Positions 6,029 through 13,494 of a DNA stretch of 14,684 bases are shown piece after piece. Made by a program: the position numbers and the translations under genes. This DNA is from CAZGSN01 sp964371655 (lineage in GTDB: Bacteria; Desulfobacterota; Binatia; HRBIN30). Within the stretch, counting starts at the first letter, position 1. Each line of letters starts with the position of its first letter. The DNA lies in contig CAYJOD010000128.1 in NCBI GenBank assembly GCA_964371655.1, positions 1 to 14,684 of the forward strand, given 5' to 3'. Below the pieces are notes generated by a model. It worked only from the letters and a program-made list of their open reading frames with translations. It ran no database searches and was not told the DNA's origin.

Positions 6029-6980
6029 TCTCACCCGGCGCCAATCCAGCCAACTGCATCGCCCCTTGCACCGTCGGAATCCCTGGACGACCGCCGAGTT
6101 TCTCGCATTTGAGGGCGGCGGCGGCAGCCGCGAAGCGCAATGTATCAGGCGCGCTCCAACCTTGCAGCAGCCCGTAGATGCTGCCCGCATGAAAAATGTC
6201 GCCGGCTCCGGTGCTGTCGACTACTTGGGTGCGGAAGGCGGGAACGTAGTGGAACTTGCCGTCGATGTATCCAAGCGCGCCACCGGGCCCGAGCGTCACC
6301 GCGACGAACCACGGCCCCATCGCGGCGGCGGCGCGCAGGGCGGCGCGCAAATCGCCATCGCCATTGACCTTGGCGGCATACTCCGAACCGACGATGAGCA
6401 CGTCGGTCGCGCGCAGAAGATCCTCCATCCCGGCGCCGGGGCTGTCGGTATCCAACACCGTCAGCACACCCTGCTTTCGGGCATGGCGCGCCGCCACGGC
6501 AGCGCCGGGAACATCGACGGCATCCATCAACAGAACCCGGCCCTGTGCCAGAGCCTGCACGGGCACCTGCTCGCCGCGCATGACCAGGTCATCGGCGCGT
6601 TCCCACAGCACCGAACGCTCGCCGCTGATCTCGTCGATCAGAATTACCGAAACCTGCTGGCGTCGTCCGGCGCGGGTGACCGCGGCGCTGAGATCGATCC
6701 CCTCATCGCGCAGCGACGCGGCGGAGAGATGGCCGCCGGGGTCGTCACCAAAGGCGCCGACGTAGGAGGTACGCATGCCCCAACGCTGCAAAGCGACGAG
6801 TGCGGTCGGAACTTGTCCGCCCGGCTGTACATCGTAGGCGACCAGCTGCTGCTTTGAGTCGAGGCGCGGATGGCGTTTGACGATACACAGATGGTCGACG
6901 CTATTGAGTCCGAAGCCGACGACGTCGAACCGCTTCGCAGCCGCGGCAAGGGGGCGTTGGCGCCGGCGAGTCACGCGCAT
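6012..6980 (-). CDS. PfkB-family carbohydrate kinase (ribokinase-like)
   Basis: 322 residues. The N-terminal strand VVGFGLNSVDH (20-30) and PGGQVPTALVALQRWG (53-68) are the sugar-binding half of the fold. The DSTGAGD anion-hole motif at 255-261 carries the catalytic Asp261, with a C-terminal helix suited to ATP binding. The enzyme should phosphorylate a sugar or nucleoside hydroxyl in the cytosol; ketohexokinase, ribokinase and adenosine kinase types cannot be separated by eye. The ATG at 6980 is five bases after the stop of the cyclase gene, so the two are in one transcript, but no clear ribosome site precedes it and coupling is likely. The last residues are encoded by a small inverted heptad sequence, hinting that the natural C-terminus was altered. 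Confidence 0.88.
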   Translation of the reverse strand: MRVTRRRQRPLAAAAKRFDVVGFGLNSVDHLCIVKRHPRLDSKQQLVAYDVQPGGQVPTALVALQRWGMRTSYVGAFGDDPGGHLSAASLRDEGIDLSAAVTRAGRRQQVSVILIDEISGERSVLWERADDLVMRGEQVPVQALAQGRVLLMDAVDVPGAAVAARHARKQGVLTVLDTDSPGAGMEDLLRATDVLIVGSEYAAKVNGDGDLRAALRAAAAMGPWFVAVTLGPGGALGYIDGKFHYVPAFRTQVVDSTGAGDIFHAGSIYGLLQGWSAPDTLRFAAAAAALKCEKLGGRPGIPTVQGAMQLAGLAPGERTDNQ

Positions 6981-6985
6981 CGGGC

Positions 6986-7792
6986 TTACGGAAGGATCGC
7001 AATCACGCGTGCCGGTCCGCCGCTACCGCCGGTGATCTTCATCGGCAACGCGACGATCGTCGCCCCTTGTGCCGGCAGGCGGTCGATGTTGGCCAGGTTC
7101 TCGAAGCCGGGCTTGTCGGCGCCGTTGACGATCTGATGGACGATGAAATCCTGCGACGGACCGTGGTCCATGCTCGCACTATCGACGCCGAGCGCGGCGA
7201 CGTCGCGCTCGCGCACCAGGAACTGCGCTGCCTCTTTGGAGAAGCCGGGGAAGTGCAGATTGGCGAGATCGAATTGCTTGTCGGTGCCGAGATAGAGCTT
7301 CTTGTCGCCCCAGTATTGTCCCCAGCCGCTGAACAGAATCACGATGGCGCCGCGCGGGATCTTGCCGTTACGCTCCTCCCAAGCGTGGACGTCGTCCGGA
7401 CGCAGGCGATAATCGCGGTCCGCCGCGGCCTGGGCACGCACATCGATCACCACCGCCGGCCCGATGCACGACGACAACGGCACCTGCTCGCAGGTGCGCT
7501 TGCCTTCGCCGAAGTGGATCGGCGCATCCATGTGAGTGCCGCCGTGCTCCGGCAAGCACATATCGTTCGAGGCGTACCAATATCCCTGCGGCGTGCGCTC
7601 GAACGACGTGCGTTTGAGCTCGAACGCTTCCCCGTTCGGCCAATAGATCGTGTCCGGACCGAAGGCGTAGGAGAGGTCGACGACTTTTTCTGGATTGATC
7701 ATTCCATGTCCCGGCTGCGTAAGTCGTGGCGTGCATGCGGCGAGCGCCACGATCGACATCACGCCCAACAGCCAAGCCCGCCGCACCAGCAT
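6986..7792 (-). CDS. Cyclase-family lipoprotein (kynurenine-formamidase-like metal hydrolase)
   Basis: 268 residues from the ATG at 7792. That start gives a proper lipoprotein signal: basic MLVRR, a hydrophobic core and the lipobox LAAC with Cys20. The mature part has the family metal-binding motif HGGTHMDAPIHF (83-94), a DLSYAFGPDT start (39-48), a GVDSASMDHG stretch (202-211) and a late GFENLANID with the conserved Glu near 231. Family members hydrolyse or cyclise amides such as N-formylkynurenine, or act on isatin or other small compounds, using Mn or Zn. A membrane-anchored periplasmic form argues against a role in tryptophan breakdown. It is the first gene of a probable four-gene operon with the PfkB kinase and the DprE-like pair. 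Its substrate is not deducible. Confidence 0.88.
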   Translation of the reverse strand: MLVRRAWLLGVMSIVALAACTPRLTQPGHGMINPEKVVDLSYAFGPDTIYWPNGEAFELKRTSFERTPQGYWYASNDMCLPEHGGTHMDAPIHFGEGKRTCEQVPLSSCIGPAVVIDVRAQAAADRDYRLRPDDVHAWEERNGKIPRGAIVILFSGWGQYWGDKKLYLGTDKQFDLANLHFPGFSKEAAQFLVRERDVAALGVDSASMDHGPSQDFIVHQIVNGADKPGFENLANIDRLPAQGATIVALPMKITGGSGGPARVIAILP

Positions 7793-7975
7793 GCGGCCCT
7801 GTCTACGGAACGGGCCCGGGGGAGTCAACCGGAGCCGAGCGCCGGTCGATATCCTCAGGGGCGGCTGTCGTCGGGCAACCGACCAACCTCCCGTAGATGC
7901 ATGCTTCCTCGCTTGCTTCCTCGCTTGGTGTGTACAGAACGCCCGAGTCGTGCTCTGTTGCATCAGCGTTGGGTC
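7793..7975. promoter_or_regulatory. Divergent intergenic region between the cyclase operon and the DUF4258 gene
   Basis: The promoters of two divergent transcripts should lie here. The only clear structure is a perfect 12-base tandem duplication, CTTCCTCGCTTG at 7904-7915 and again at 7916-7927, about 50 bases upstream of the DUF4258 start. It could be an operator-like direct repeat for the zinc-finger partner, or chance slippage. I find no convincing -35/-10 pair. Confidence 0.3.
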
Positions 7976-8305
7976 ATGATGGATTCTCTTTCGCTCGAAA
8001 CGATGCGCAACGCAGTTCGCGCCGGCGGCCTTCGCTGGCGGATTCACGCTCTGGAGCGTATGAGTGAGAGGACAATCTCGACGGAGCAGGTGCGGCAGGC
8101 GCTGCTGTCTGGAGAGGTGATTGAGGAATATCCAGGCACTCAGCCATACCCGAGCGGACTCATCCACGCCAACGTTGACGGGCGCCCGCTTCACGTCGTT
8201 GCCGCGTGGGGTGATGGCAGTGTGCATGTGATCACGGCGTATGAACCCGATGAAGCACGCTTTCATCGTGACTGGAAAACACGCAGGAGAGAATCAGATG
8301 ACTAA
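7976..8305 (+). CDS. DUF4258 protein, probable toxin-like partner
   Basis: 109 residues if the first of two adjacent ATGs (7976, 7979) is used. It shows the DUF4258 pattern: an early WRIHALERMSERTIS helix-turn, a QVRQALLSGEVIEEYP segment and a C-terminal sheet with RPLHVVAAWGDGSVHVITAYEPD. The family is small and structurally akin to RelE/MqsR-type RNases. It is commonly found next to YgiT-type zinc-finger genes, as here, where the next start codon overlaps this gene's end by eight bases. A toxin role is therefore plausible but untested, and no catalytic residue can be assigned. No Shine-Dalgarno precedes either ATG, so its translation may be weak relative to its partner. Confidence 0.85.
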   Translation: MMDSLSLETMRNAVRAGGLRWRIHALERMSERTISTEQVRQALLSGEVIEEYPGTQPYPSGLIHANVDGRPLHVVAAWGDGSVHVITAYEPDEARFHRDWKTRRRESDD

Positions 8306-8522
8306 ATGTGCCCTATGCGGCGGCGGGGTAAAGGACGGAACAACCACATTCGCAGCGGACTTTGGTGACGGTGTCGTGGTGTTGCGACACGTCCCCGCAG
8401 CGATCTGCGATCAGTGCGGTGAAGCGTGGGTCGCAGACTCCGCCGCCTCGGAACTGGAAGCGCTGGTGCAGGAGGCGCGCGGGCGCGGCGAGTTGGTCCA
8501 AGTCATCGATCTTGCCGCGTGA
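8298..8522 (+). CDS. YgiT/MqsA-type zinc-finger protein, probable antitoxin
   Basis: 74 residues from the ATG at 8298. That start has AGGAGA seven bases upstream (8285-8290) and begins directly at MTKCALCGG. Two CxxC pairs, CALC near residues 4-7 and CDQC about 40 residues later, form the zinc site typical of YgiT-type proteins. The C-terminal helix-turn-helix of full MqsA is missing, so this is the short zinc-finger-only form. It overlaps the end of the DUF4258 gene and has the better ribosome site, which would favour antitoxin excess. A DNA-binding autoregulator role is inference. The longer frame from 8241 has no support. Confidence 0.88.
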   Translation: MTKCALCGGGVKDGTTTFAADFGDGVVVLRHVPAAICDQCGEAWVADSAASELEALVQEARGRGELVQVIDLAA

Positions 8523-8585
8523 GGACCTGAGGGGCACGTGCAGCCTGCCCCCCGACCCTCGATACCTGAGCCCGGGAGCCTTGGC

Positions 8586-8912
8586 CTACCCCGCGTCCCT
8601 GGCGCGGACCCAGACCTTGACGCTGCCATCGCCGCCGCTGCTGTCGGGAAGGCGCTCGTAGCGCTCGATGAGATCGTGGCCTTCGTGCTCCAGCCAGTGC
8701 GGAATCACTTCACGCAGGACACCGCGTCCGCCAGGGCTGCCATGACCCTTGCCGTAGATGATGCGCACGACGCGGTCCCCGAGCGCCTGGGCGTGGCGCA
8801 GGAAGAGCTCGGTTTCCGCAACTGCATCGGAGACCCCGTAGCCGTGCAGATCCAACGTCGGGACCACACCGAGCAGCTCTCTGAACCAGAGGTGGAAGGC
8901 TTGGAACGGCAT
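8586..8912 (-). CDS. Stand-alone Smr-domain protein
   Basis: 108 residues. LDLHGYGVSDA (20-30) and IIYGKGHGSPGGRGVL (51-66) are the two signature blocks of the Smr domain, known from the C-terminus of MutS2 and from short proteins such as YdaL/SmrB. Smr domains bind or nick nucleic acid; SmrB cleaves mRNA at collided ribosomes, but stand-alone members vary. A TGA eight codons above fixes the ATG at 8912 as the only standard start. It converges on the DUF4258/YgiT pair with about 60 bases between stops. The heptad element at 8941-9034 fills the gap to the upstream lipoprotein gene. Confidence 0.85.
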   Translation of the reverse strand: MPFQAFHLWFRELLGVVPTLDLHGYGVSDAVAETELFLRHAQALGDRVVRIIYGKGHGSPGGRGVLREVIPHWLEHEGHDLIERYERLPDSSGGDGSVKVWVRARDAG

Positions 8913-8940
8913 GCGCTTCTCGAGGTACGCCGCTCAAAAT

Positions 8941-9034
8941 GTGAAGCGTGAAACGTGAAGCGTGAAGCGCAAGAGATCCTCAGACGGAATGCGTTTCACG
9001 AGATACGCTTCACGAGATACGAGATACGCTTCAA
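8941..9034. repeat. Heptad inverted repeat, copy 1 (GTGAAGC/GTATCTC units)
   Basis: The left arm is four units (GTGAAGC, GTGAAAC, GTGAAGC, GTGAAGC; 8941-8968). The right arm is six units on the other strand (GTGAAAC, GTATCTC, GTGAAGC, GTATCTC, GTATCTC, TTGAAGC; 8993-9034). The spacer contains GAGATCCTCAGACG at 8973-8986, identical to the core of copy 2 at 13451-13464. The outermost right unit contains the TGA stop of the lipoprotein gene. The transcript of the minus strand could fold into a long imperfect hairpin. Confidence 0.7.
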
Positions 9035-9456
9035 GGCTTGTACAAAACTTCGACGTGGTAGTCCTGGATGTTGGGCAGGTTCGCCATTTCCACCGTGAAA
9101 CGCCCGGTGTCTCCTGGTGCGATCGCTTCCGGCGTCGCGAAGCCTTGGGTCTCGGTCACGACCGTACCGTTGGCATCGAGGGCCTGGACGTGCACGATGA
9201 TGCGCCGGGTTGGACGCGAGCCGCGGTTGACGAGGGTGCCGCTGACGACGACGGTCTTCTTGTCGGCTCCGGGCTCGTCGTTCAAATCGAGGATTCCCAC
9301 CTCGGCGCGTCCGACCGGTGTGAGGTCCTCTTCGACGATCGGCGGACGTGGGGGTTCCGGGAACGGCGCAACCTTGGGCTTGCGCGCGACGCAAGCGCTG
9401 AGCGCAACCAAGGCGATGACAACCACGATTTCAGCCAAGCGATCTGCCGGTCGCAC
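9031..9456 (-). CDS. Small lipoprotein with FxLYD-like beta-sandwich domain
   Basis: 141 residues from a GTG at 9456, the nearest start giving a basic n-region (VRPADR) before the hydrophobic core and the lipobox LSAC with Cys22; a TTG at L7 is possible. A proline-rich linker (residues 30-40) leads to a C-terminal domain of about 75 residues: VSGTLVNRGSRPTRRIIVHVQALD, then APGDTGRFTVEM and NIQDYHVEVLY. This alternation is typical of FxLYD/immunoglobulin-like domains of envelope lipoproteins. No ribosome site is visible; the region upstream is a repeat block that may have replaced the original leader. It may or may not belong to the exporter operon. Its TGA stop lies in the first unit of the heptad element. 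Confidence 0.65.
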   Translation of the reverse strand: MRPADRLAEIVVVIALVALSACVARKPKVAPFPEPPRPPIVEEDLTPVGRAEVGILDLNDEPGADKKTVVVSGTLVNRGSRPTRRIIVHVQALDANGTVVTETQGFATPEAIAPGDTGRFTVEMANLPNIQDYHVEVLYKP

Positions 9457-9465
9457 CGGAAAATG

Positions 9466-9757
9466 ACCACGGATTACACGGATCGCACAGAGCGGGCGAG
9501 TACCCGCAATCCAACGTCGAATCTCCTCGTGTGTCATTCCGAGCCATCGCAATTCCGCGGCGAGGAATCTTCCGAGTCCCGCCACGCTTCCGACATTCCA
9601 CTGCAGATTCCTCGCGTTCGCTCGGAATGACCGTTTGAGGCTGCGGGGAAATTTGCGCGTGTCGACAAGAAACGAAACGCTGGGTACAGGGATGTCTGCC
9701 TTCAACTCCCCGACCTCATCCTCTTCAGGTATCCGTGCCATCCGTGTAATCCGTGGT
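9466..9757. repeat. Outer inverted repeat of 9-base units (CACGGATNN)
   Basis: Arms 9466-9488 and 9735-9757 are inverted copies identical at 22 of 23 positions. Read from the right on the minus strand the units are CACGGATTA, CACGGATGG, CACGGATAC, a period of nine. The left arm gives CACGGATTA, CACGGATCG and a decayed third unit. The interior of about 245 bases holds a second palindrome and no gene. Confidence 0.6.
9533..9631. repeat. Inner palindromic element (GTCATTCCGAG / GCGAGGAATCT)
   Basis: Two perfect 11-base blocks appear on each side in mirror order: GTCATTCCGAG (9533-9543) pairs with CTCGGAATGAC (9621-9631), and GCGAGGAATCT (9560-9570) pairs with AGATTCCTCGC (9605-9615). This motif is familiar from many environmental bacterial genomes as a dispersed repeat. 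Here it sits inside the nonad inverted repeat. Confidence 0.65.
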
Positions 9758-9797
9758 AAGAAATCGTTTGCTTGATCCAAGGCTCTACGACGTCGCT

Positions 9798-11045
9798 TCA
9801 TTCCTGTCTCAACGCCACGGCCGGGTCGAGGCTTGCGGCGCGTGTTGCCGGCAGAATACCAGCAAGGACACCGACGGCAACCAGGACTCCGAACGCAAGC
9901 AGCGCCAGCTCGGGCGACAGCCACACGACCGGAACCAGGATATCGGCGCCGTTCGAGGACGAGCGCAAGGCACCCAACACGGCGATGATGCCGGCACCGA
10001 AGGCGAGGCCGACGATGCCCGCGACGACGGTGATGATCACCGTCTCGGCAAGCAGCTGCACGAACAGATCGCGGTCGGTGGCTCCGATAGCTTTGCGCAG
10101 TCCGATTTCGCGGGTGCGCTCCGCCACGGCCACCAGCATGATGTTCATGACGCCGACGCCGCCGGCGATCAATGTCATCAACCCGCACGAGGTCAGGAAC
10201 ACCTGCAGGGCAAAGCCGATCGCCTCGGTTAGCTCCAGCGCCTCGGTGATGTTGAAGAACGACAGCGCTTGCTCGTTGTTGGGGTCGAAGTAGTGATGGC
10301 GTCCGATCAGCGTGCGCGCGCGCGTAATCGAGTCGGGTCCCTCGGCTCGAGTCGGCGGCTCGTGAATCATGTAGGTCAAGACGTCGCTGCCGGTGAATAG
10401 CGCCTGCGCCGTGGTCAGCGGCATCAGCACCTGCTCGTCGTCCCGCGGCCCGATATTCACCAGCTGCTCGCCCTTCGGCGCCGAGACGCCGACGACCCGA
10501 AACGGGTAGCCTTCCAGCCGCACCGTGCGGCCGAGCGCCGAGCCCCTTCCAAACAGACGCTCCTCAACCTTGGCCCCGAGGACAAGGACGCGCCGCCGTC
10601 GGCGCAGGTCGTCGATCGTGATGAAGCGCCCGCGCCCCACCTGGTAGTTGCGGATGCGCGCCGAGTCGGGGTCGACGCCGTAGGTCCACACAACTTTGAT
10701 GCGGTCGCCCCCTTTGAGAACGCGCGGCCCACTCCACACCTCCCCCGCCGCGCGCTCGATGCGCGGGGATTCGGGCAGACGCGGCGGGTCGTCCCTCTTG
10801 AGCACAACCCCGCGCGCGGTGCGATTGCCGCCTTGAGCTTTGTCGACGACGCCGGGAAAGGCATAGACGACCTTGCGGCCGATGGCCGCCATCTTCTCGG
10901 CATAGTGCGCACGCATCCCGTTCCCGGTCGCCGTCAGGGTGACGAACAACGCGATGCCCCACACGATTCCGGATCCGGTGAGCACAACGCGCAGCCAGTG
11001 GCTGCGGACGTTGGCTAGCGATTCGAGCAGAAGATCATGCAGCAT
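9798..11045 (-). CDS. MacB/FtsX-family ABC transporter permease (second of two)
   Basis: 415 residues from the ATG at 11045, which shares its A with the TGA of the other permease (TGATG). Topology is the MacB type: one membrane segment near residues 20-41, a periplasmic region of about 230 residues, then three segments near 277-303, 330-357 and 376-396. The cytoplasmic motif TREIGLRKAIGA after the second segment is the family's coupling loop, and the C-terminus ends in the usual RAASLDPAVALRQE. There is no fused ATPase domain, unlike E. coli MacB, so it should pair with the other permease and use the separate ATPase in a mechanotransmission exporter. It is the last exporter gene before a repeat block. 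The substrate is unknown. Confidence 0.9.
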   Translation of the reverse strand: MLHDLLLESLANVRSHWLRVVLTGSGIVWGIALFVTLTATGNGMRAHYAEKMAAIGRKVVYAFPGVVDKAQGGNRTARGVVLKRDDPPRLPESPRIERAAGEVWSGPRVLKGGDRIKVVWTYGVDPDSARIRNYQVGRGRFITIDDLRRRRRVLVLGAKVEERLFGRGSALGRTVRLEGYPFRVVGVSAPKGEQLVNIGPRDDEQVLMPLTTAQALFTGSDVLTYMIHEPPTRAEGPDSITRARTLIGRHHYFDPNNEQALSFFNITEALELTEAIGFALQVFLTSCGLMTLIAGGVGVMNIMLVAVAERTREIGLRKAIGATDRDLFVQLLAETVIITVVAGIVGLAFGAGIIAVLGALRSSSNGADILVPVVWLSPELALLAFGVLVAVGVLAGILPATRAASLDPAVALRQE

Positions 11046-12271
11046 CACTCGCTCCGCAACGATTCCGCCGGGTCGACGCGCGACGCCAGCCACGCCGGAC
11101 CGCCACCGGAGATGAGGCCCACCGCGGTGGTGATCGCGATCGCCAGGACGATGACCTCGGGTACGATGACAGGCACGGGGATCAGGTCCTTGGGCAGCTG
11201 GCCGAGCGCGACGCAGCCCGCCAATCCGAGCGCGAGCCCGAGCCCTCCTCCAAACAGGGTGATCACCAACGTCTCGATCAAGAACTGGCCGACCACCTGC
11301 GCGCGCCGCGCGCCGACGGCCAGGCGCACGCCGATCTCGCGGCGACGTTCGTTGACGGAGACGAGCATCATGTTCATCACCCCAATCCCGCCGATCAACA
11401 ACGTGCCCGCGGCCAAAATGATGAGGAAGACGTGCAGAGCGGAGAACACCGAATCGAAGCCGGACAGAATGTCGACGAGGCTGATGATGAAGACCGCTTC
11501 CTCGTCGAGGGGCGAGACGTGCAAGCGTTCGGCCAAGATCGCGCGCATCTCACGCTTGGCGTCGTCGTTGAAACGACGCTCTTTCAAACGCACCTGGATC
11601 ACATCGACCGTATCACGCCCGGTCAAGGTCATCGCCGTGGTGAGCGGGATCCACACCTGCTCGTCGGTCTCGGTTCGATTGCGACTGAGCTGCGTGCCGA
11701 CGCGATCGAGAATCCCGATCACGGTGAAGCTCTGTCCGCGAATGGCGAGCTGCTCGCCGAGTGGCGGGCGCGGCCCGAACAGGCGCTCGCGCGCGACTTG
11801 CCCGATGATCGCGACGCGGCGGCGTAGACGCACATCGTCGTGCGAGATGAAGCGGCCGGCCGCCATGGTGACGCCGCGCATCTCGCGCATGTTGGGCTCG
11901 ACGCCGCGCAGGTCGATGTTGCGCCCGCGTGCTCCGGCGCGCGCATACGACCATTCGTTCATCTCCGGGCTCACCAGATCGGTACGGCGCGACAGGGCGC
12001 GCACGGCGTCGACGTCCTTGCGTTCGAAATGCAGAACCCGCCGTTCCTCGGCCGGTCCCAGGCTCTCACCGATCCTTCCAGGCAAGACGTAGAGCACGTT
12101 CTTACCGATCTTCTGCATGCCGTTCTCGATCATGGTGTGCATACCCACGCCCCAACCGACCAACAGCACCACCGACGCCGTCCCCCAGACGACGCCGAAC
12201 ATCGTCAACGCCGCCCAACGCCGGTGCGTTCGCATGGTGGAGAAGGACTGCAACAGGATTGCTAGCCACAT
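11045..12271 (-). CDS. MacB/FtsX-family ABC transporter permease (first of two)
   Basis: 408 residues. A membrane segment near 19-42 is followed by a periplasmic MacB_PCD-like region, then segments near 279-306, 331-358 and 371-392. The coupling motif RREIGVRLAVGA (310-321) and the WLASRVDPAESLRSE end are typical. It diverges clearly from the second permease, so the pair is expected to act as a heterodimer rather than recent duplicates. The gene starts only four bases from the outer edge of the heptad arm of the four-helix-bundle element, and no ribosome site is seen in the remaining leader. The insertion may therefore have weakened its translation or cut coupling to the ATPase gene. Confidence 0.9.
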   Translation of the reverse strand: MWLAILLQSFSTMRTHRRWAALTMFGVVWGTASVVLLVGWGVGMHTMIENGMQKIGKNVLYVLPGRIGESLGPAEERRVLHFERKDVDAVRALSRRTDLVSPEMNEWSYARAGARGRNIDLRGVEPNMREMRGVTMAAGRFISHDDVRLRRRVAIIGQVARERLFGPRPPLGEQLAIRGQSFTVIGILDRVGTQLSRNRTETDEQVWIPLTTAMTLTGRDTVDVIQVRLKERRFNDDAKREMRAILAERLHVSPLDEEAVFIISLVDILSGFDSVFSALHVFLIILAAGTLLIGGIGVMNMMLVSVNERRREIGVRLAVGARRAQVVGQFLIETLVITLFGGGLGLALGLAGCVALGQLPKDLIPVPVIVPEVIVLAIAITTAVGLISGGGPAWLASRVDPAESLRSE

Positions 12272-12274
12272 GAC

Positions 12275-12711
12275 GGTATCTGGTTCCTGGTTCCTGGTAT
12301 CTGGTTAGGGTTATCCCAGGCGACCGATCAGGCTGCGGATCATTCGTGATTCTTGGGCGATCGTGGCGATGAGGTGGCGCCGCGTATCATCGGACACGAA
12401 TCCGAGATCGCCGCTGATCTCGATCTGGGTTTCCAGCTCCCCGCACGAGCCAAGAGCGACGAAGAGAAACTGGCGGTATTCCTTGTTGTGATAGCGATTG
12501 AATCCCTCCGCGATGTTCGATGGGATCGAGATTGCCGCGCGCTGCATTTGCGTTACGAGCTCAAACTTCTCGTTGCTCGGGAATGCCCTCGTGGCCTGAT
12601 AGACTTCGAGCGCAATCTGTTTACCGAGCTGCCAGATCTCCAAGTCTCTGAAATTGCGGGCTGGTTTCCGAGCTTCCATCAGGCCCTCCTGCTCCGACCA
12701 GATACCAGATA

Positions 12712-12728
<17 letters not shown>
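12275..12728. mobile_element. Candidate mobile element: inverted heptad arrays enclosing a four-helix-bundle gene
   Basis: Left arm 12275-12307: units GGTATCT, GGTTCCT, GGTTCCT, GGTATCT, GGTTA. Right arm 12697-12728, read on the other strand: GGTATCT, GGTATCT, AGTATCT, GGTATCT, GGT. The gene at 12311-12679 nearly fills the interior. The right arm supplies the last residues (VSGI) and the TAG stop of the ATPase gene, and the left arm ends four bases before the permease start codon. The element therefore sits in what should be a tight exporter operon. Base composition also differs: 12481-12540 and 12541-12600 are each 55 percent GC, against 75 percent at 13021-13080 in the ATPase gene. No transposase or reverse transcriptase is present. 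Mobility is inferred. Confidence 0.55.
12311..12679 (-). CDS. Four-helix-bundle protein (S23/IVP/bAvd-like)
   Basis: 122 residues with the full family signature: FRDLEIWQLGKQIALEVYQ (10-28), FPSNEKFELVTQMQRAAISI, SNIAEGFNRY, EYRQFLFVALGSCGELETQ and a final helix. It should form a small basic bundle that oligomerises and binds nucleic acid. Relatives are encoded in intervening sequences within 23S rRNA genes, and the Avd accessory protein of diversity-generating retroelements has the same fold; a stand-alone role is not established. Translation is well supported: AGGAGG at 12685-12690 lies five bases before the ATG, the best ribosome site in the window. The gene is framed on both sides by inverted heptad arrays and interrupts the exporter operon, which suggests that gene and repeats move together. 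Confidence 0.9.
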   Translation of the reverse strand: MEARKPARNFRDLEIWQLGKQIALEVYQATRAFPSNEKFELVTQMQRAAISIPSNIAEGFNRYHNKEYRQFLFVALGSCGELETQIEISGDLGFVSDDTRRHLIATIAQESRMIRSLIGRLG

Positions 12729-13398
<670 letters not shown>

Positions 13399-13410
13399 GG
13401 GCTCATCACG

Positions 13411-13493
13411 CGTGAAGCGTATCTCGTGAAGCGTGAAGCGTGGAGCTCATGAGATCCTCAGACGAGATACGCTTCACGAGATACGCTTCACGC
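13411..13493. repeat. Heptad inverted repeat, copy 2 (CGTGAAG/CGTATCT units)
   Basis: Left arm 13411-13445: CGTGAAG, CGTATCT, CGTGAAG, CGTGAAG, CGTGGAG. Right arm 13464-13493 on the other strand: CGTGAAG, CGTATCT, CGTGAAG, CGTATCT. The core GAGATCCTCAGACG (13451-13464) is identical to that of copy 1. The element fills almost all of the 96 bases between the stop of the membrane-fusion-protein gene (13495) and the ATPase start (13398). In the operon transcript it would form a long hairpin. Confidence 0.7.
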
Positions 13494-13494
13494 A

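Larger units (their letters stand above)
9457..9797. other. Gene-free nested repeat block between permease and lipoprotein genes
   Basis: The whole interval is accounted for by an outer nonad inverted repeat (9466-9757) enclosing an inner palindromic element (9533-9631). About 90 bases between the inner and outer right arms (9632-9734) show nothing recognisable. The minus-strand frame crossing it continues into the lipoprotein gene but is a translation of the repeats (for example FRANARNL), so it was not joined to that gene. Confidence 0.65.

Noticed and set aside
8531..8551. Terminator between the convergent YgiT and Smr genes
   Set aside because: The GGGGCA/TGCCCC stem is only six bases with a nine-base loop and no T-tract on either strand.
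8941..9034. CRISPR-like or simple tandem repeat array
   Set aside because: Units are only seven bases with no unique spacers and the arms are inverted; no Cas genes are nearby.
9457..10188. Long minus-strand frame extending the lipoprotein to 385 residues
   Set aside because: The extension reads through repeats and antisense to the permease gene; the lipoprotein signal near 9456 marks the true N-terminus.
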